NCBI GenBank assembly: GCA_026874595.1
Contig: CM049306.1
Coordinates: 30,309,519 to 30,373,518 of the forward strand
Source of the DNA: Sipunculus nudus
Taxonomy: Eukaryota; Annelida; Sipuncula; Golfingiida; Sipunculidae
Direction of reading: 5' to 3'
Length of the DNA: 64,000 nt
Under the pieces are notes generated by a model that was not told where the DNA came from, ran no database searches, and saw nothing but the letters and a program-made list of their open reading frames with translations. The translations under genes were made by a program, and so were the position numbers. Position 1 is the first letter of the stretch. Every line of letters starts with the position of its first letter. Shown one piece after another: positions 35,596 through 48,900 of this stretch.

Positions 35596-38043
35596 TCAGA
35601 GCCTAGTTGTTTCAAACTTCCCTTGGCCAGTGACGCTAGAAGACCCTGTCTGATGACTAGGAGCTGAGGATCGTGACATACCCCTCTTCCTCTTCCAAAC
35701 CTCACTTATGGCATCTCGTATTTTTGAAGAACACATAGAACCAATTGCCAACAAGAACCCTTGCGATGCGTTTAGAATCACGAATATGAAATCCAGCGCT
35801 TCCGATTTAGCCATTTCCGCAATGATCCCTAAACACCAAGTGAGATCCATCAATATAAAGAGTTTCAAGTAGAGAGACGCGTTGTGCCAAGTTCCTCTGT
35901 GAACCTCGTTGATCTGAGGTTTGTGTCTACATAGAAATATCACTGAGAGAATAAACATCACAATGTTCAGAAGAATAGCCAAGGACACTGGAACCACAAA
36001 GAAGACCATGAGAGCGTACTTCTGGTTGAACCAGCAAAATGTCTGACCGTACTGGGGTCGAAAACGTTCATCTGGTGAGGTGTGGTTAACCGCAGTAGAT
36101 ATAATCACTACAATAGATGGGGACAACCACGCGAAAAGTGAACGATACAAAAACGCTTTGTTTCCATAGTCCATGGTTGAACACCTGGAAGTCCGATACA
36201 ACATACGCATGATGTCTGTGGACAGGACTGACATCCATGCGAACATAGTGAGGAAAGCCCAGTGCATGAATACACCCATGATATAACAACCTGCGTGAAA
36301 TCTACCAGATATAAACGAAGGCATAACACTATTGATCAAAAAGCTTAATATTGCCAGGAGCACAGAAAGGGCTAAACTTGTTTGAATACGCCCCACTGGG
36401 TTTTGTAATTCTTTCAACAGGAAATGAAAAAGAATGCGCACGCACAAAGCACCTACGGAGAGTAAGATCAGAATCGAAGTGAGCCAATTAAGCGGGGTTG
36501 CTTTTAGCTGTTTGAGCTGTTCATGTTCATTGATACATATAAAAAGAGAATTGTTTGCAACATAGACATTTTGTTGAGTGTTGAACTTACCTGTATCTTT
36601 TAATATCAAAGTCCCGTTTTTCAACCTATGTATCTCGGATGAATTGTACATGAAAAAGGTACAATGTCGAGGGGTAGATTTTGATGTTAAATTGTCATTT
36701 TCGGAACTGAAAACATAAAATTGATAAACAGTTTTAAACGTGTCGTTTCTCGTGACGTTGAAAGTGATGTTCACGTCCAGACGAAAATGGCCTCGTGATG
36801 AGTATGTTTGAAGTGAATAATTGATGAAATGATACATGACTTTAAGTGTGTTCTCTTTATCCCAAACATGAACATCTCCGTCATTCCGCCAGAGCCAAAC
36901 AACAAAGGAGAAATAGGTTTTTGTGCTATTGTTTACTGTTAAGCCAAACTGATGACCCGTGAAAATGATAATTTCTTTGAGATTTTTAATGAGGAGACTC
37001 TGAAATTCATATATAGGGCTTTTTGGAATGTTTACCATTGGTCTTTGTGAAAGCTTTTGTGAATCCTTAAGCTTTAATCCATCTCTCGGATCAACATCAA
37101 ATAAAACATTAAAAAAGATTAACCCAAAATGTGCCACTGATGGCGATTTATCTTCGATTCCACAATAGAACAGCTTGTCTCTGTTTTCATTGCAAATTGC
37201 ACAATGAGGATTTATGTAATTCAAACATGTATGTGAGTAAACAGAATTCACATAATGGGTTTTCGACGTTTCACACATTCCCCTTAATATAACGTTTCTA
37301 CAATTAATTGGACACCGTGGTGGCATTACAGGGCGTTCTAAATCATTTAAATTGATATTATGACAGAATCTTAAAGATCGATCCTTAAACAGGATTTCTA
37401 GTCTACACTCCGGTGTGGAGAATGTTTTAGTACCGACAAGTTCCTGGGCCACCTTTTGTTCTCCCTCTTCGGTTAAAAAACCAGTACTGGATACATGCCT
37501 TTCATCTAGGGATTTAGGTAGCCTGTGACAGATAATGTTTACCGACAAAGGGATGGCGTTTGATGTGAGAACACCGTTACATGAAGCACACTTTAGGTTA
37601 ATATAATTTAGTCCAGTCATCTTGTCATAAATTGGAATGTAACTATTTAGATTATCTGACGAATATTTGCAAACGCTTTCCTCCCCATGGCACGAAGCTA
37701 TTAGGAAGACATGTATACTTCCCTTTACACCACCTGTTTTAAGCTCGACGCATTTTGGGCGGTCACTTAAACCATACTCAAGTGATGCTTTCAATCGTTC
37801 ATATTTGTACATCTCTTCTGGACATTCCTATTCAAAATCATCACAACAGGTCTCGTAGAAATAACAAAGGTGATCACAGGAACACCCACCTGATGGCAGC
37901 CGGACCTCTCCACAGACTCCTCTACAGCTGGAACAGTTAGTAACCGTCAGATTACTCAATCCGTCTTGGTCACATGGAGGGACAGATGAAAACAGTCCAG
38001 GAAGGAATATAGCGAGAACTGTGCTCAAGTAAAATAAAATCAT
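35596..38043 (-). pseudogene. 7TM receptor with somatomedin-B-like module (copy 2), one premature stop
   Basis: A paralogue of copy 1. The start ATG (38041-38043), signal peptide and Cys-rich module align with copy 1. The codon for Lys72 (AAG in copy 1) is TAG here (37828-37830), truncating the protein inside the somatomedin-B-like knot before its last Cys. After it, 738 codons remain open to the same stop as copy 1, including all seven helices and the Ser-rich tail. A net 31-residue in-frame deletion removes ectodomain sequence equivalent to copy 1 residues about 335-365, including the Cys pair near CQDGF and SKCRE. The ectodomain has many substitutions while the helices are nearly identical. 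It could be a young pseudogene, a segregating null, a stop read through, or an assembly error. Lack of other breaks argues the loss is recent. Confidence 0.85.
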
Positions 38044-39260
38044 GGTCGAAACACGTTTACATTTCAGTGATGGTATTATTTGGCTGTTCATGTGCACTGA
38101 CAGAGTCCTTCCTGGAACTGCTTTTGCCCTGCGACAATATCCTTGCACTGTTTAACATTCCACTCCTACAGACCTCTGAACGCCACCAGTTGAACCATAG
38201 AGAGTCCCATGATTAGATAAAATTACTATTTGTACAATCCATGTGAGATAAATAAGGTTATATTAATACTGTGTCCTGTGATTATTAACTGGGACTACTG
38301 AGGCCCTGTGATAACTTGGGAATGTCCTGCAACAATTTTCTTGGGATACCGATGTCGTGTGATTGTCTCTTATTAATTGTCACAACCTGCTTTGTAGAGC
38401 TGATGTCCTTTATATAACGAAGCTGTTAGGTGAAGCATGAAACCGCAGCACCTACCAGTAAAGTTCCAGCTAAGAATAACTGCTTCTGATAGGATCAGAT
38501 GATGCGGTACATTCCCTCACTTAGCAACTGATCATCCATTACATCACTTTTCTGGATGACATGTTGCTGTCTACTTTTATAAATAAAGTTTTGTGACGCA
38601 TAAATACGTAACTATGAGGGATTTACCCTTTCACCGAGCAGACCATGTACGGGTACGCGGGCTTGTGACACAATGTCGCTATAAAGGTTATAGGTACGTT
38701 TTTATCATGCTATATATGCAATGTTTGCCACCAACATGATGAGGTTTCAAGCGGTTCTTCAATGATATTTACTTTGAACATCAGTCGATGCACATAAAAT
38801 AAAATCTATCGTAGGCACACATACAGCGAAGGCGGACAGCAATTTCGAGCGCTACAAAAGATTATACACCATGAACAAATGTTTAGAAAAGCCTTTCTCA
38901 TTTTCTGGTCCTTAAATTATTCAGGGAAACGTTTGAATAATATATGACATGAAAAAGGCCAGTCTTTTAATTCTTAATGCCGATGGGAACCTACCCAACC
39001 CATTATTACTGTTCGAACACACTCACGCATCCGTACCGCTGCCTCCATCATCTGTAACTTCCCTTGTGTGTAACCAAATTTAAACCTGTACCGCACATTC
39101 CGCCGGTCTACATATCATCTGTAATACCTGTTCCCCTACCCGTTTTATCTCTGTCTTAGGTTTTTTAAAGTAAACTAACATAGATTATCAGACAGCACAG
39201 ACAAACGTGACAACCACTAGCATCAAATTAATTAATATCCAGTATAAATTGCTTTTGTAA
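38044..39260 (-). promoter_or_regulatory. 5' flank of receptor copy 2
   Basis: Homologous to the flank of copy 1. It has a short version of the GTCCTGTGAT minisatellite (about 38265-38415) and lacks the 0.9-kb insertion found at 19985-20900. Homology fades near 39260, which marks the right limit of the duplication. Confidence 0.55.
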
Positions 39261-39594
39261 TCTTTAAATTACTTCATACAAAAATGATTTATTTATTTTG
39301 TGACAATTTCTTTATTGAATTTAAATGGTCATCAAAACACCTTTATGCTCAAAACAAACATCCTCCAGTCACGGAACGGGGACCGGACTTATTGTTTCAA
39401 ATGCTAAACGTAACAAGGCCTTCAGTCCTAATGCGAATCTGTGCAATGGGATGTACATCAGATGTAATGCTTTCCTGCTGGACCATAACATTTCAAGTAC
39501 ATGTGTGACATATATATGTAAAGGGCAAGTACAAAACAATTTGAACCAGAGAATAAGCACAAATTACACAAACAAAACTCCTGAAATACTGGCA

Positions 39595-39960
39595 TGGATG
39601 TACACAACACAAAGTGATAGTAGATGGCGCCCCCAGTCTTGTATAAGAGAAAGCCATCGAGGATGTATGGACATGATAAATTTCATTTGGATACTTTAAA
39701 CCACTGTTGAGCTATTTGCATAGTACATGAAACCCAAAAACAATTGTAGGTATAAACAAAACTATCCGAACATGCCTAATGTCAGGCTGACATGTTAAAT
39801 AGTTCCTGAGAAATAAGCATGAACATACACTGTTCGAAAATTATTGTAGTTAGCGACACCAGTCTTATGTACGAGAAAACCATCAAAGAAGCATGGACAG
39901 GCCAAAATGTCAAGCTTATACATTAAACCTCTCACGAGTCAGGTGCACTGTGTTGACAAA
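39595..39960. repeat. Diverged relative of the palindrome-phased element
   Basis: GTAGATGGCGCCCCCAGTCT and the following AGAAAGCCATCGAGGATGTA text parallel the half-unit at 27676 onward. A second half-unit follows near 39850. The palindrome core has decayed to GGCGCC. Ends not found. Confidence 0.5.
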
Positions 39961-40299
39961 GCTCAGCTGAGGCAGGCAGTTGCCCCAAGTCAAGCGAAGC
40001 TAATTGCTAGGTGCAGCATCTGCACCGAGTGAACTCTTGACCTGTACCTAGCTGCACTGAGTACACTCTTGACCTGTTGAAAAATCTGATACAGTTGGCA
40101 GTCTGTCAAAGCTATATGTAGATCCAGGCTGGAATTTGGCCTGCAGCCAATTCTGATATAATTGGCAGTCTGTCAAGCTATTTATAGACACAGAAAAAAA
40201 TGTTGGTGTGTTGCCAAATCTGTTAATACATACTGAAAAGCTTTGGCTAAAATGCTTTTTTCTAGCTGATTTTTTTTATTAAAATGTTTAGAATAATAA

Positions 40300-41080
40300 G
40301 AGATGCCTATTGAAAGCAAAATCAGAATACATATTCTTTTCATTATTGGAATTATCTTACACATAAGCTGGATATGAACACTAATTATTTATGTTGCCCA
40401 TACAGCTCTGCTTATATAACAAAAGAGCTCTGTTTGTTTATATAATAAATCTGCAAGCTTTGTATATCAAAGTATCTCACAGTCCTTTCATTGTTGAAGG
40501 TTTGATGATAATTCTGCTGAAAATCATATAAGTAAACTTGAATAATGGCCACCTTAGAATAATTTTTATGCAATATTAAGAAGTTAAAACAACAGTTTTG
40601 CAGAAGAAGACTATTGCAGCACTCAGTTTGAAGTAGGCTTACTAATGGCCACAAGACCAACTTCAGCTTTCTATGACTCTACTTTAAAATCAATAATCCA
40701 AATATATTCATATACAATTGAAAAAAAATTTAAAAAAAAAACTACCCTAGAATAATTTTTGTGAAAAATTAAACCTTTCAGCTTGACAGTTTCATCATAA
40801 AACATTTTACAGCTGAAAATCGAAGCTAGAATTACGAGGTTTTTGCCAGTAAAAAGAGGTCGATGTAGAAGACGCACAAAAACCTCCCTTTTAAATAAGA
40901 GTCATGTGCCCAACATTTAAATGCTAATTCCTGTTGGTATGACTTGCTTACTTGGCCATATGACCGATTTTGCGAAAAATTGGGGGATGATAGCTCCTCC
41001 TATTCCTGAGAAATTATGCGTTAATATACTGATGACCGATGACCGTCGTAAGATATAATAAGTTGTTGGTGATTAACTCA
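40300..41080. repeat. Dispersed repeat, copy 1 (partner at 44.57-45.40 kb)
   Basis: Both copies share CTTACACAT.AG, TATTTATGTTGCC, TACAGCTCTGC.TATAT, TTTTGCAG.AGAAGAC..ATTG and GGCCACAAGACCAA in order. They are old, diverged and in the same orientation. Confidence 0.6.
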
Positions 41081-41089
41081 AGTTATACT

Positions 41090-41850
41090 AAATTTTGACA
41101 ATATCCAAGGTTTTGATTTGACCATATAAATTTATCTACATTTCAGTAGAGGTATTTGAAAAAAAACTGTCCATTATCAGTCATGTTAATTATGCTTTTT
41201 TTCAAATGAGTAAACTGTTATTTAAAAATTACAGGTAATCCCTACCACAGAGTAGCACTCGCACATATAATTAAAGAGTTTAAATATTTATTGGTATTTA
41301 ATAACAAATATTGTGCCAAATATAATTTTAATTATATCTAACGTATTTATGCTAATATCTTATAAAATCTGAAAAAAAATAAGATCTAATTTTGGGAATA
41401 CACTTGAATCTTGAAAACAAAGCTATATATATACTTGGAAAAATGTCACTAGCTTTAGCAAATCTTATGTCAAGTGAGTAAATATATTTTCTGATTTTTA
41501 TAAGATGCGTTAAGTTCGGGCCCAATACTGACCTAATCTTTATTTGTACATAGGAAATGTATGCGAATATATGCATACTAAATATGATCATAAACAGATC
41601 AATGGTTTTGTTATTAGGCAGTATTGAAGTGTCACAATGGATTTTAAATGGAAAACGGAGGGTTTTCCTTAATATCTCGAAGCAACGAAGTCCTAGTGAC
41701 CTAATTTTTGGTATGGTAGGATATTTTGGGGACATTTAACTGTATGCTGAATTTCATATTCCTGATCGAGCAGTTTAACGGACGGCACGACGGACGGACA
41801 GCCGGCGGACAAAGGACCATCGCTCAGTTGACTTATATGCGGCTGAGCTA
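41090..41850. mobile_element. Old, truncated member of the 3.2-kb repeat family
   Basis: It shares GATCTAATTTTGGG, GGTTTTG.TATTAGGCAG, CCTTAATATCTCGAAG and GTATGGTAGGA.ATTTTGGGG with the long copies at 45.9 and 60.6 kb. It ends in a GGAC/GGAC-type run (about 41778-41810) followed by GGCTGAGCTAA. Only one of the two internal units is present. Confidence 0.65.
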
Positions 41851-44560
41851 AAAATGATTCTCATACTGAACATGTCACTTCAGTCACAAGTTTATAACAA
41901 AAGATGACCATTTACTGTTACTCTTTGCCATTGTTTTGGAAATTCAGAGCCAAAGATTCTTTCTTTGAGAGGTTAGTTACACCATTCTTTCTTTGAGAGG
42001 TTAGTTACACCATGGTCAAAACAAGATTTGTAGGTTGAAACTTTAAAAATTAAGTAGAGCAATCCGGACCTGTCTAGCCTGGTCCGGTCCGCTCTCTGGT
42101 CCAACCAGTCCTGTCCGCACCTCTATCAAAACTAAATTTTTGCCAATATCGTCATCTTTGAAATCGCACCAAACTTGCAAGCAATTAAAACAAAATTAAT
42201 ACAGTTGTCCATGCAGGTGAAAAACAGGGCTACTGACAACATACATGACGCACAGACGTTACCGCCGCACTTGAAAGACTACCAGGATGCCAGTGATGTG
42301 GGATGCGATTAATAAATAAAAAACATTAATGCAAGCAGTATAAGGATATATTAGATACAGAAGTAGAGTGATTAACCATTTTAACATTCTTGAACAGTTT
42401 TATATAATGCATGTGACATATACATGTATTTGTTAACAGCATGTTTCCAGTATGTTCGACAGAGCTTGTTCTTATTGGACTGGAGCTGAATTTGGCATAG
42501 ATAACGAAACCCGATTTCTTGAACAGATCCGAATTCAGGACCTCCGAGGTTAATACAGTAACGCGACTTAGTTTTGTGTCAGACGGAACCATTTGGTTCA
42601 ATTTTATGTGCATGCAAGAGATAGGTTTGTGCAACGCCGTCGGTATGTTGGAAATGTAAATTGTTTTCAGCAGGTCACTCTGGGTCCTCAGTCAGTCGTT
42701 TCATACCTTGTGTCTTTATATTACTATGTGTAGCAAAAGGCTATATAGGGGTCATTTAAACATGTTTTAATAGTAATTTCAAAGGCCTGTGGGCTAACAT
42801 TCTGTCGTTGTCAAGGCTATGTATCAGCTGCCGGATAACGCCATCAGGATTAGTAAAACAATTTTTTATCTAACTTGCATTTTTAACTTACATGGAGCGG
42901 GAAGCACTTCCAAGTGCCATGACATTTAAACACATGAACTTATGCTGACAAAAGTCAATTGTTCAAACATTTTCATTCATTATTTACAGAATGTATTTGA
43001 ATAATTTTAATTTTAATCGGTTGTCACGAAGGCACCTAGTATATCTGTTTGGTATTCCTTCCGTTTGTAAATTCGCTTTTCTGTAATACAATGCCTCGCC
43101 CGTGACGTACATCCCTCGTACGACACCTCTGGCCTGTTCCACTATACCCCTGTCCGTCACCTTTTGTCAGGAAAGAAGATCGTGGCAATAAACTTAAACT
43201 GATCAATATTCCGAATGAACCTTATAAATTGATTTAAGAAGGAAACACGAAAACAGGTCTATTGCAACGTGACATTACATTAACGGCCTAAATTGACGGT
43301 CTTCAGTAAGATTTATATTTTGCGGTAAATGAAGATGACACCGCATCTATAAGACCTATTGTCTTATTTATCTGATCACTGAAACGTCATACATGTACGT
43401 CTCTTTCTATCTAAAGGACACAAAGCATAACAGTAACCACTTTATGCGGACTCTGGTAGCATATCTTAATTTCTTATGAAAGTATTTCATAAATATGAAC
43501 TACTTTGTATATCAAATGTTCGACTTTCGTTACTACCAAATAAATTTGTAGGAAAACAGGTGAATAGTCGGGTTGAGTATAGTATATTTTTAATGAATAC
43601 ATGTATTGACACTTAGTGACAGTTGTATGCGGGTGTACTCACGAATCACATTAGTTTATTTAGATAGAGTCGCGCTATAGTCTCACTGGCCCGTACGCTG
43701 AGCATTCATGAACCATTATTACGCGGTTAAGCTTGATACACGGTGTAATAAGTCGGTTTTTTTATGTGGACTAAGTTACGGTAGAATGCTCTCCGTCGGT
43801 TTAAACCCCATACAGTTAAACCGCATATTAACTGGGTACATGTATATTAATGAAGAAGGTGAAGTTCATCATCTGTTAGAGGATGCGATTCAACTGCGGA
43901 CTAAGTGATCAAATACATGTTAATGAAGCAAGTCGGCAGAGTTCACCATACCTCAGGGTTAAAATGGTGTCGTGCGCACATTGAGCGTTTCCAATTTGGC
44001 CGGCCCTCTAGGAGTAGCCGAAAATATAAGTACAATAATTTTAATTAACGCAAATATTTTAATGAAATATCGCATTGTGTATATTAAATATTGCTCAAAA
44101 GTTAATACTGTGACCTTTTCAATTTTCTGGTGCGTTATCGACTATTTTTCAAATCATTTGACAACCTTGTCCATCCATGTGGTGAACATGTGCATGCGGA
44201 AGTCGACCTATTGTTTAATAAGACATAGGCGTGAGAACTGGGAGGAGGAGAGGGAGCGAATGCTCACCCCACCCCAATACCTGAAAGTTCGGGTGAGGCA
44301 ATCGTATAGTTTTTCCCCCTATCCCCCACTCCCCACCCAAGAAATTTATCAGTCATATGTATATTTACGTTGTGTTAAATGAACTGAAATAATTATATTT
44401 CTCATGTTTGCATTTCACTGTTTATCTGCCCATTAAATTTTATCCTTATTGTAGAATACTGCTCATTGACAGCGATTTCCTCTTTATATCATTGTGAACG
44501 AGCAGCGTTTCCATGTTTTAATCTGTTATTTCACAATTCAGCCTACTTTCCTTATCACCA
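41851..44560. other. No recognised gene
   Basis: AT-rich sequence. A 28-bp segment (ATTCTTTCTTTGAGAGGTTA..) is tandemly doubled at about 41954-42010. Small + strand ORFs at 43708-43908 and 43972-44382 and a minus-strand ORF at 42326-42634 have no recognised domain. Confidence 0.45.
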
Positions 44561-44569
44561 AAATACCTC

Positions 44570-45860
44570 TTATCTGTAAATTTTAACCTTAAAATCAGAA
44601 TACAGATAGATTTTATTCATGGATTTTTTCTTACACATCAGTTAGACAGGGACACAGATTATTTATGTTGCCTGTACAGCTCTGCCTATATACCCACAGA
44701 GCTAAATCTGTGAATACAATAAGTATAGAAGCTTTGTTTACCCAAGTATCTCAGTCCTTCATTGTTAAATGTCCAATTCAGCCAAAAGTCATTTAAATAA
44801 ACTAGATCCTTAGGATAATTTTTGCGCAATGTTACAGAATTTGAAACAATGGTTTTGCAGTAGAAGACCCTATTGCAGCCCTTATTCTGATATGGGCTTA
44901 CTTGGCCACAAGACCAAATGCATTTTTCTATGACTCTAACAAAAAACAATGTACTTGATCTATTCTTATACAATTGAGATAACCCTACTCTAGGATATTT
45001 CTTGTGAAAATTAACCCATTTGGCACAAAACGGTGGTGCTAGCACCTGTCGTTTTTGAGATTATGTTAGTATGCTTACTTGGCCAAATGACTAAGTTAAA
45101 AATATTCATCGAACCCCAACCATTTAAACAAACTTGAGAGAGCTTATCTCTTGGATCATTTCTATGAAATATTGAACAATTTGGCTGAATGATTTCGGAG
45201 AAGATTTTCAAGGTTCTTAAGATGTTACTCCTTAATATGCCATTTGAGGCAGGATGAGCCACAATAAGCTAAATCCAGCAGCCTTTGACATGCGAATGCT
45301 TTTTGCATAAAATTTGGTCATACTAGTTCTTTCTGTTCCTGAGAAATTATGGGTTTATATACTGATGCCTGATGACCCCCGTACAAAAAAAAGGTCGGTG
45401 CAGGTGGCGCCACCATAACCTCAATTTCAAATATGACTCATGTGACCAACATTGCATAAAATTTGGTGATGATAGCTCCAGCCGTTTCTGAGACTAATTT
45501 TAGTCGGCTTTTTTGACCAAATGTTCAAGTTCAGCTTTCTGTAACTCGGCTAAAAATTATCAAACTGGAACCATTCGAATAAATTTGAGAGATATTGTTT
45601 CAGGGATTACTTCTGTTAAATATTGAACAATTTGGCCAGACAGTTTTGGAGAAGAAGAAGTTTTTTTTAAGCTTTACCCCTATACAATCTAAGTCAATGC
45701 AGATGGCTCTATCCGAGAGAGTTTTTAAGATGACTTTTTTTTTGCATAAAATTTTGTGATGCTAGCTCCTATCATTTTTTAGATAGTATGGGTTAACGCA
45801 CGGACGACGGATGGTCCCACACTATTGCATAATCTCACAGGTTCGCTAACAAATGAGTGA
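44570..45860. repeat. Dispersed repeat, copy 2, with GGTGGCGCCACC palindrome
   Basis: The partner of 40300-41080. It continues into a segment with an exact GGTGGCGCCACC at 45413-45424, and repeated phrases such as CATAAAATTTGGT.AT..TAGCTCC near 45310, 45460 and 45750. Confidence 0.6.
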
Positions 45861-45920
45861 TTCTGCTTTTACACAACGTGCCAAAAATGCCCGCAACAGA
45901 TTAAACACAAGTTTATAAAA

Positions 45921-48900
45921 CAAGGGACCCATGGGTCACGGCGCTCAGCTGATCGTGATTGGACTATAAATGTTTCTCCACTGTGATACTATATCGAGTC
46001 GATAAAGCTTATGAATATCATGGACATGTTGGGCTATTATAAAGGAATGTAATGTAATATGTGAGTAAATGATAAATGAAATTACCTGACTGATGGATTA
46101 ATAGAGTAAAATATAGTGGTTTATTTTTTATTTATTTAGGAGGGGTTGAAAATTGTGATATATTTGAGCAAATATGAATGCAATGACAGCAGTAATAAGC
46201 AGTAGTAGAATGATGATAAGGCTATTTGTTGAAGGATCTAAAGTGTATGGTAGTCTGCAAGCTTTCAATTTGACAGATATGATGTTATGATTAACTATGC
46301 TGATGAAGTGATTTATGAATTTGTGACTGTATGACACAATATCTCTTTAGTCTTGACAAGGTACATTATTGTGATGCCCACTATGTCTACATATTACGCA
46401 ATATTGACATAATTTCTGGCATGTACATATACCTATGGACAAATAGCTATACAAAATATTAAAGTATGAATATATCTGATTCATCTTGTTCTTGCTTACT
46501 GAGGCTGACTTTTGGATGGGGTTCAAAGAAGGGAAAAGTGAGGGCAGCACGAAGGTGGATGTAGAAACATTCTATTGTAATGTTTTTCATTTATATAAGA
46601 ATATGAAAAGCTAAGAGGAAAGGGGCCCTCCTACTTGGTTATAGTAAAGTTCTAAATATATGATTGCAAACTAATACTCTGACAAGACTGTCATGAAGAA
46701 AAACAGTAAAAGTTTTGAGATACTGTGATGCATATGAAAATTTACAGATGGACAGGCAAGTGGACAGAATGGACTAATACCTTTATTTCACTTTCAAGGG
46801 AATAATGCATTTAAGTTTATATATAATCCTATTTTTTTTAAACATATCCACTTTTTCCATTAAGAAGTTTTTATCTGAATCATTTTTTTTAATTACAGGT
46901 TTTATAAATTTTTTAATAAAAAAAAACTGAAAATATAAGTTAAAATATTAGAATTATTGCAAAAGTTGCAATCATTATATATACAGAGTAAAAAAATGAA
47001 ACTATAAGTTAAAATATTAGAATTGTTGCAAAAGTTGCAATCATTATATATCCAGTGTAGCTCATATTGGGTCATATTATTCATACACATATATTTTATT
47101 ATTTTTAAATCATAAATGTTTAAACTGAATTTAAAAGAAAATAATGCCACAACATGGCATCTACAAGAATATTCCTTGAATTACTATTAAAGTTTTGCAC
47201 ATTGGAGTTTTCAGTACATGCTAAATTTTATTCACCAAAATAAAATAAAAGTAAATTTGATAAAATAAAACATCTTTTCAAATAAAGTATACACACTGTT
47301 GGTTGAATGAGAGACAAACAATATCATTGTGCTAATTACTATCCCAGTTTTAATTTATTACTGGAATTAATAGTCAATTTCACACCTGGTGAAGTTTTTA
47401 CTCTTCTGAAGTAAGGAATTACTTATCTGATGAACATCCACACTTTCATCGCAATACACCACTTTGTGGACACAATTAAATGTACACTTTAATCATTGTA
47501 ACCCTGGTGGTACAATACAAAATCTAGAATGTAGCAAAGCCTAGAATAAGAATGAATCAAATACAGAAAATAATAACATTCATCTAGTTTATGCACCATC
47601 TGGGGGGGGGGGGGGGGGGAGTGCAGGGCAGAGGGGAAGCCTGCTGGTAGTGGCCAAGCTGAGCCAAGGCAAGCTGCCTGGGGTGGGTTACATAATGCAA
47701 GTGAAGGCTGTACTACTAGGTGGGCTAAATGTAAACAACACTTGACATGGTGTATGAAAATGTGAATAAAAGCTATTCTTTCCAATCAATATCTTTGAAA
47801 TTTCAGATTTTAAAAGATTAAATCCTTATGTATATATGCTGTGAAAATTAAATCAACAGTGCCAAAGTAGGACAAAATTTAAGGTATTGATTTTTTTTAT
47901 TTATGCTAATAACTTGAAAAATTTGCAAAATTCAGATCTAATTTTGGGTAAACAATTGAATCTTGATTAAATAAAGTTATATTCCTAAAAAAAAAGGCTC
48001 TAGGTTCGGCAATTCTCATGTTAGGTGAGTAAATATATTTCCTGATTTTTTAAAAATTGCATTATATTTTGGCCCATAACTTCAAAATAATACCCAATAC
48101 TGACCTAATTTTTGGTATGTTCATAGAAAATGTATGAAAGAATGTGAATACTAAATACGATCAAAAACAGATCAGTGGTTTTGATATTAGGCAACCTTGA
48201 AGTGTAACAATGGCCTTTTTTATGGAAAACAGAGTTTTTTTTTCCTTAATATCTCGAAGGAACGAAGTCCTAATGACCCAATTTTTGGTATGGTAGGAGA
48301 TTTTGGGGACATCTAAAATTATGCCAACAGCCTGGGGAGCATAGAGATGTGCACTGAATGACCTACGGTCATCAAAGTGGACTGCTTGACAATGTAAGGG
48401 AATACAACAAGAGCCTCCAAAAAATTCAATAACTAGCCTAATTTTGCAGCTTTTATTTTCAATTTCAGATTTTCACAGATTAAATACTAATGTGTATATG
48501 CTGTGAAAATTAAATCCACAGTACTTACAGGAAAAAAACGTGCCGTGGCCAAAGTTGGGCAAAATTTAAGGTACAAATTTTATATTTTTGCCAATAATTA
48601 AAATAATTTAACAGATTTTGATCTAATTTTTTGGTAAACAATTAAATTTTGATTAAAAAAGTTGTTTTACTGAAAAAAAATCCCTACTTTTAACACTTTT
48701 GGTCTTAAGTGACCAAATATATTCCTGATTTTTTTACAAAGTCCATTATGTTTGGGCCCATAACTTTTTAAAATTAAATAATACTGACTTAATTTCTGGC
48801 ATGTACATAGGAACTATATAGAGAAATATTTATGGTAAATATGAAGAAAACCAGATGAGTGGTTTTGATATTAGGCAGTCCTGAAGTGTAAAAATAGATT

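Noticed and set aside
43708-44382. Two + strand ORFs of 66 and 136 codons
   Set aside because: They start at ATG but have no recognised domain, no splice context and AT-rich codon use like the surrounding sequence.
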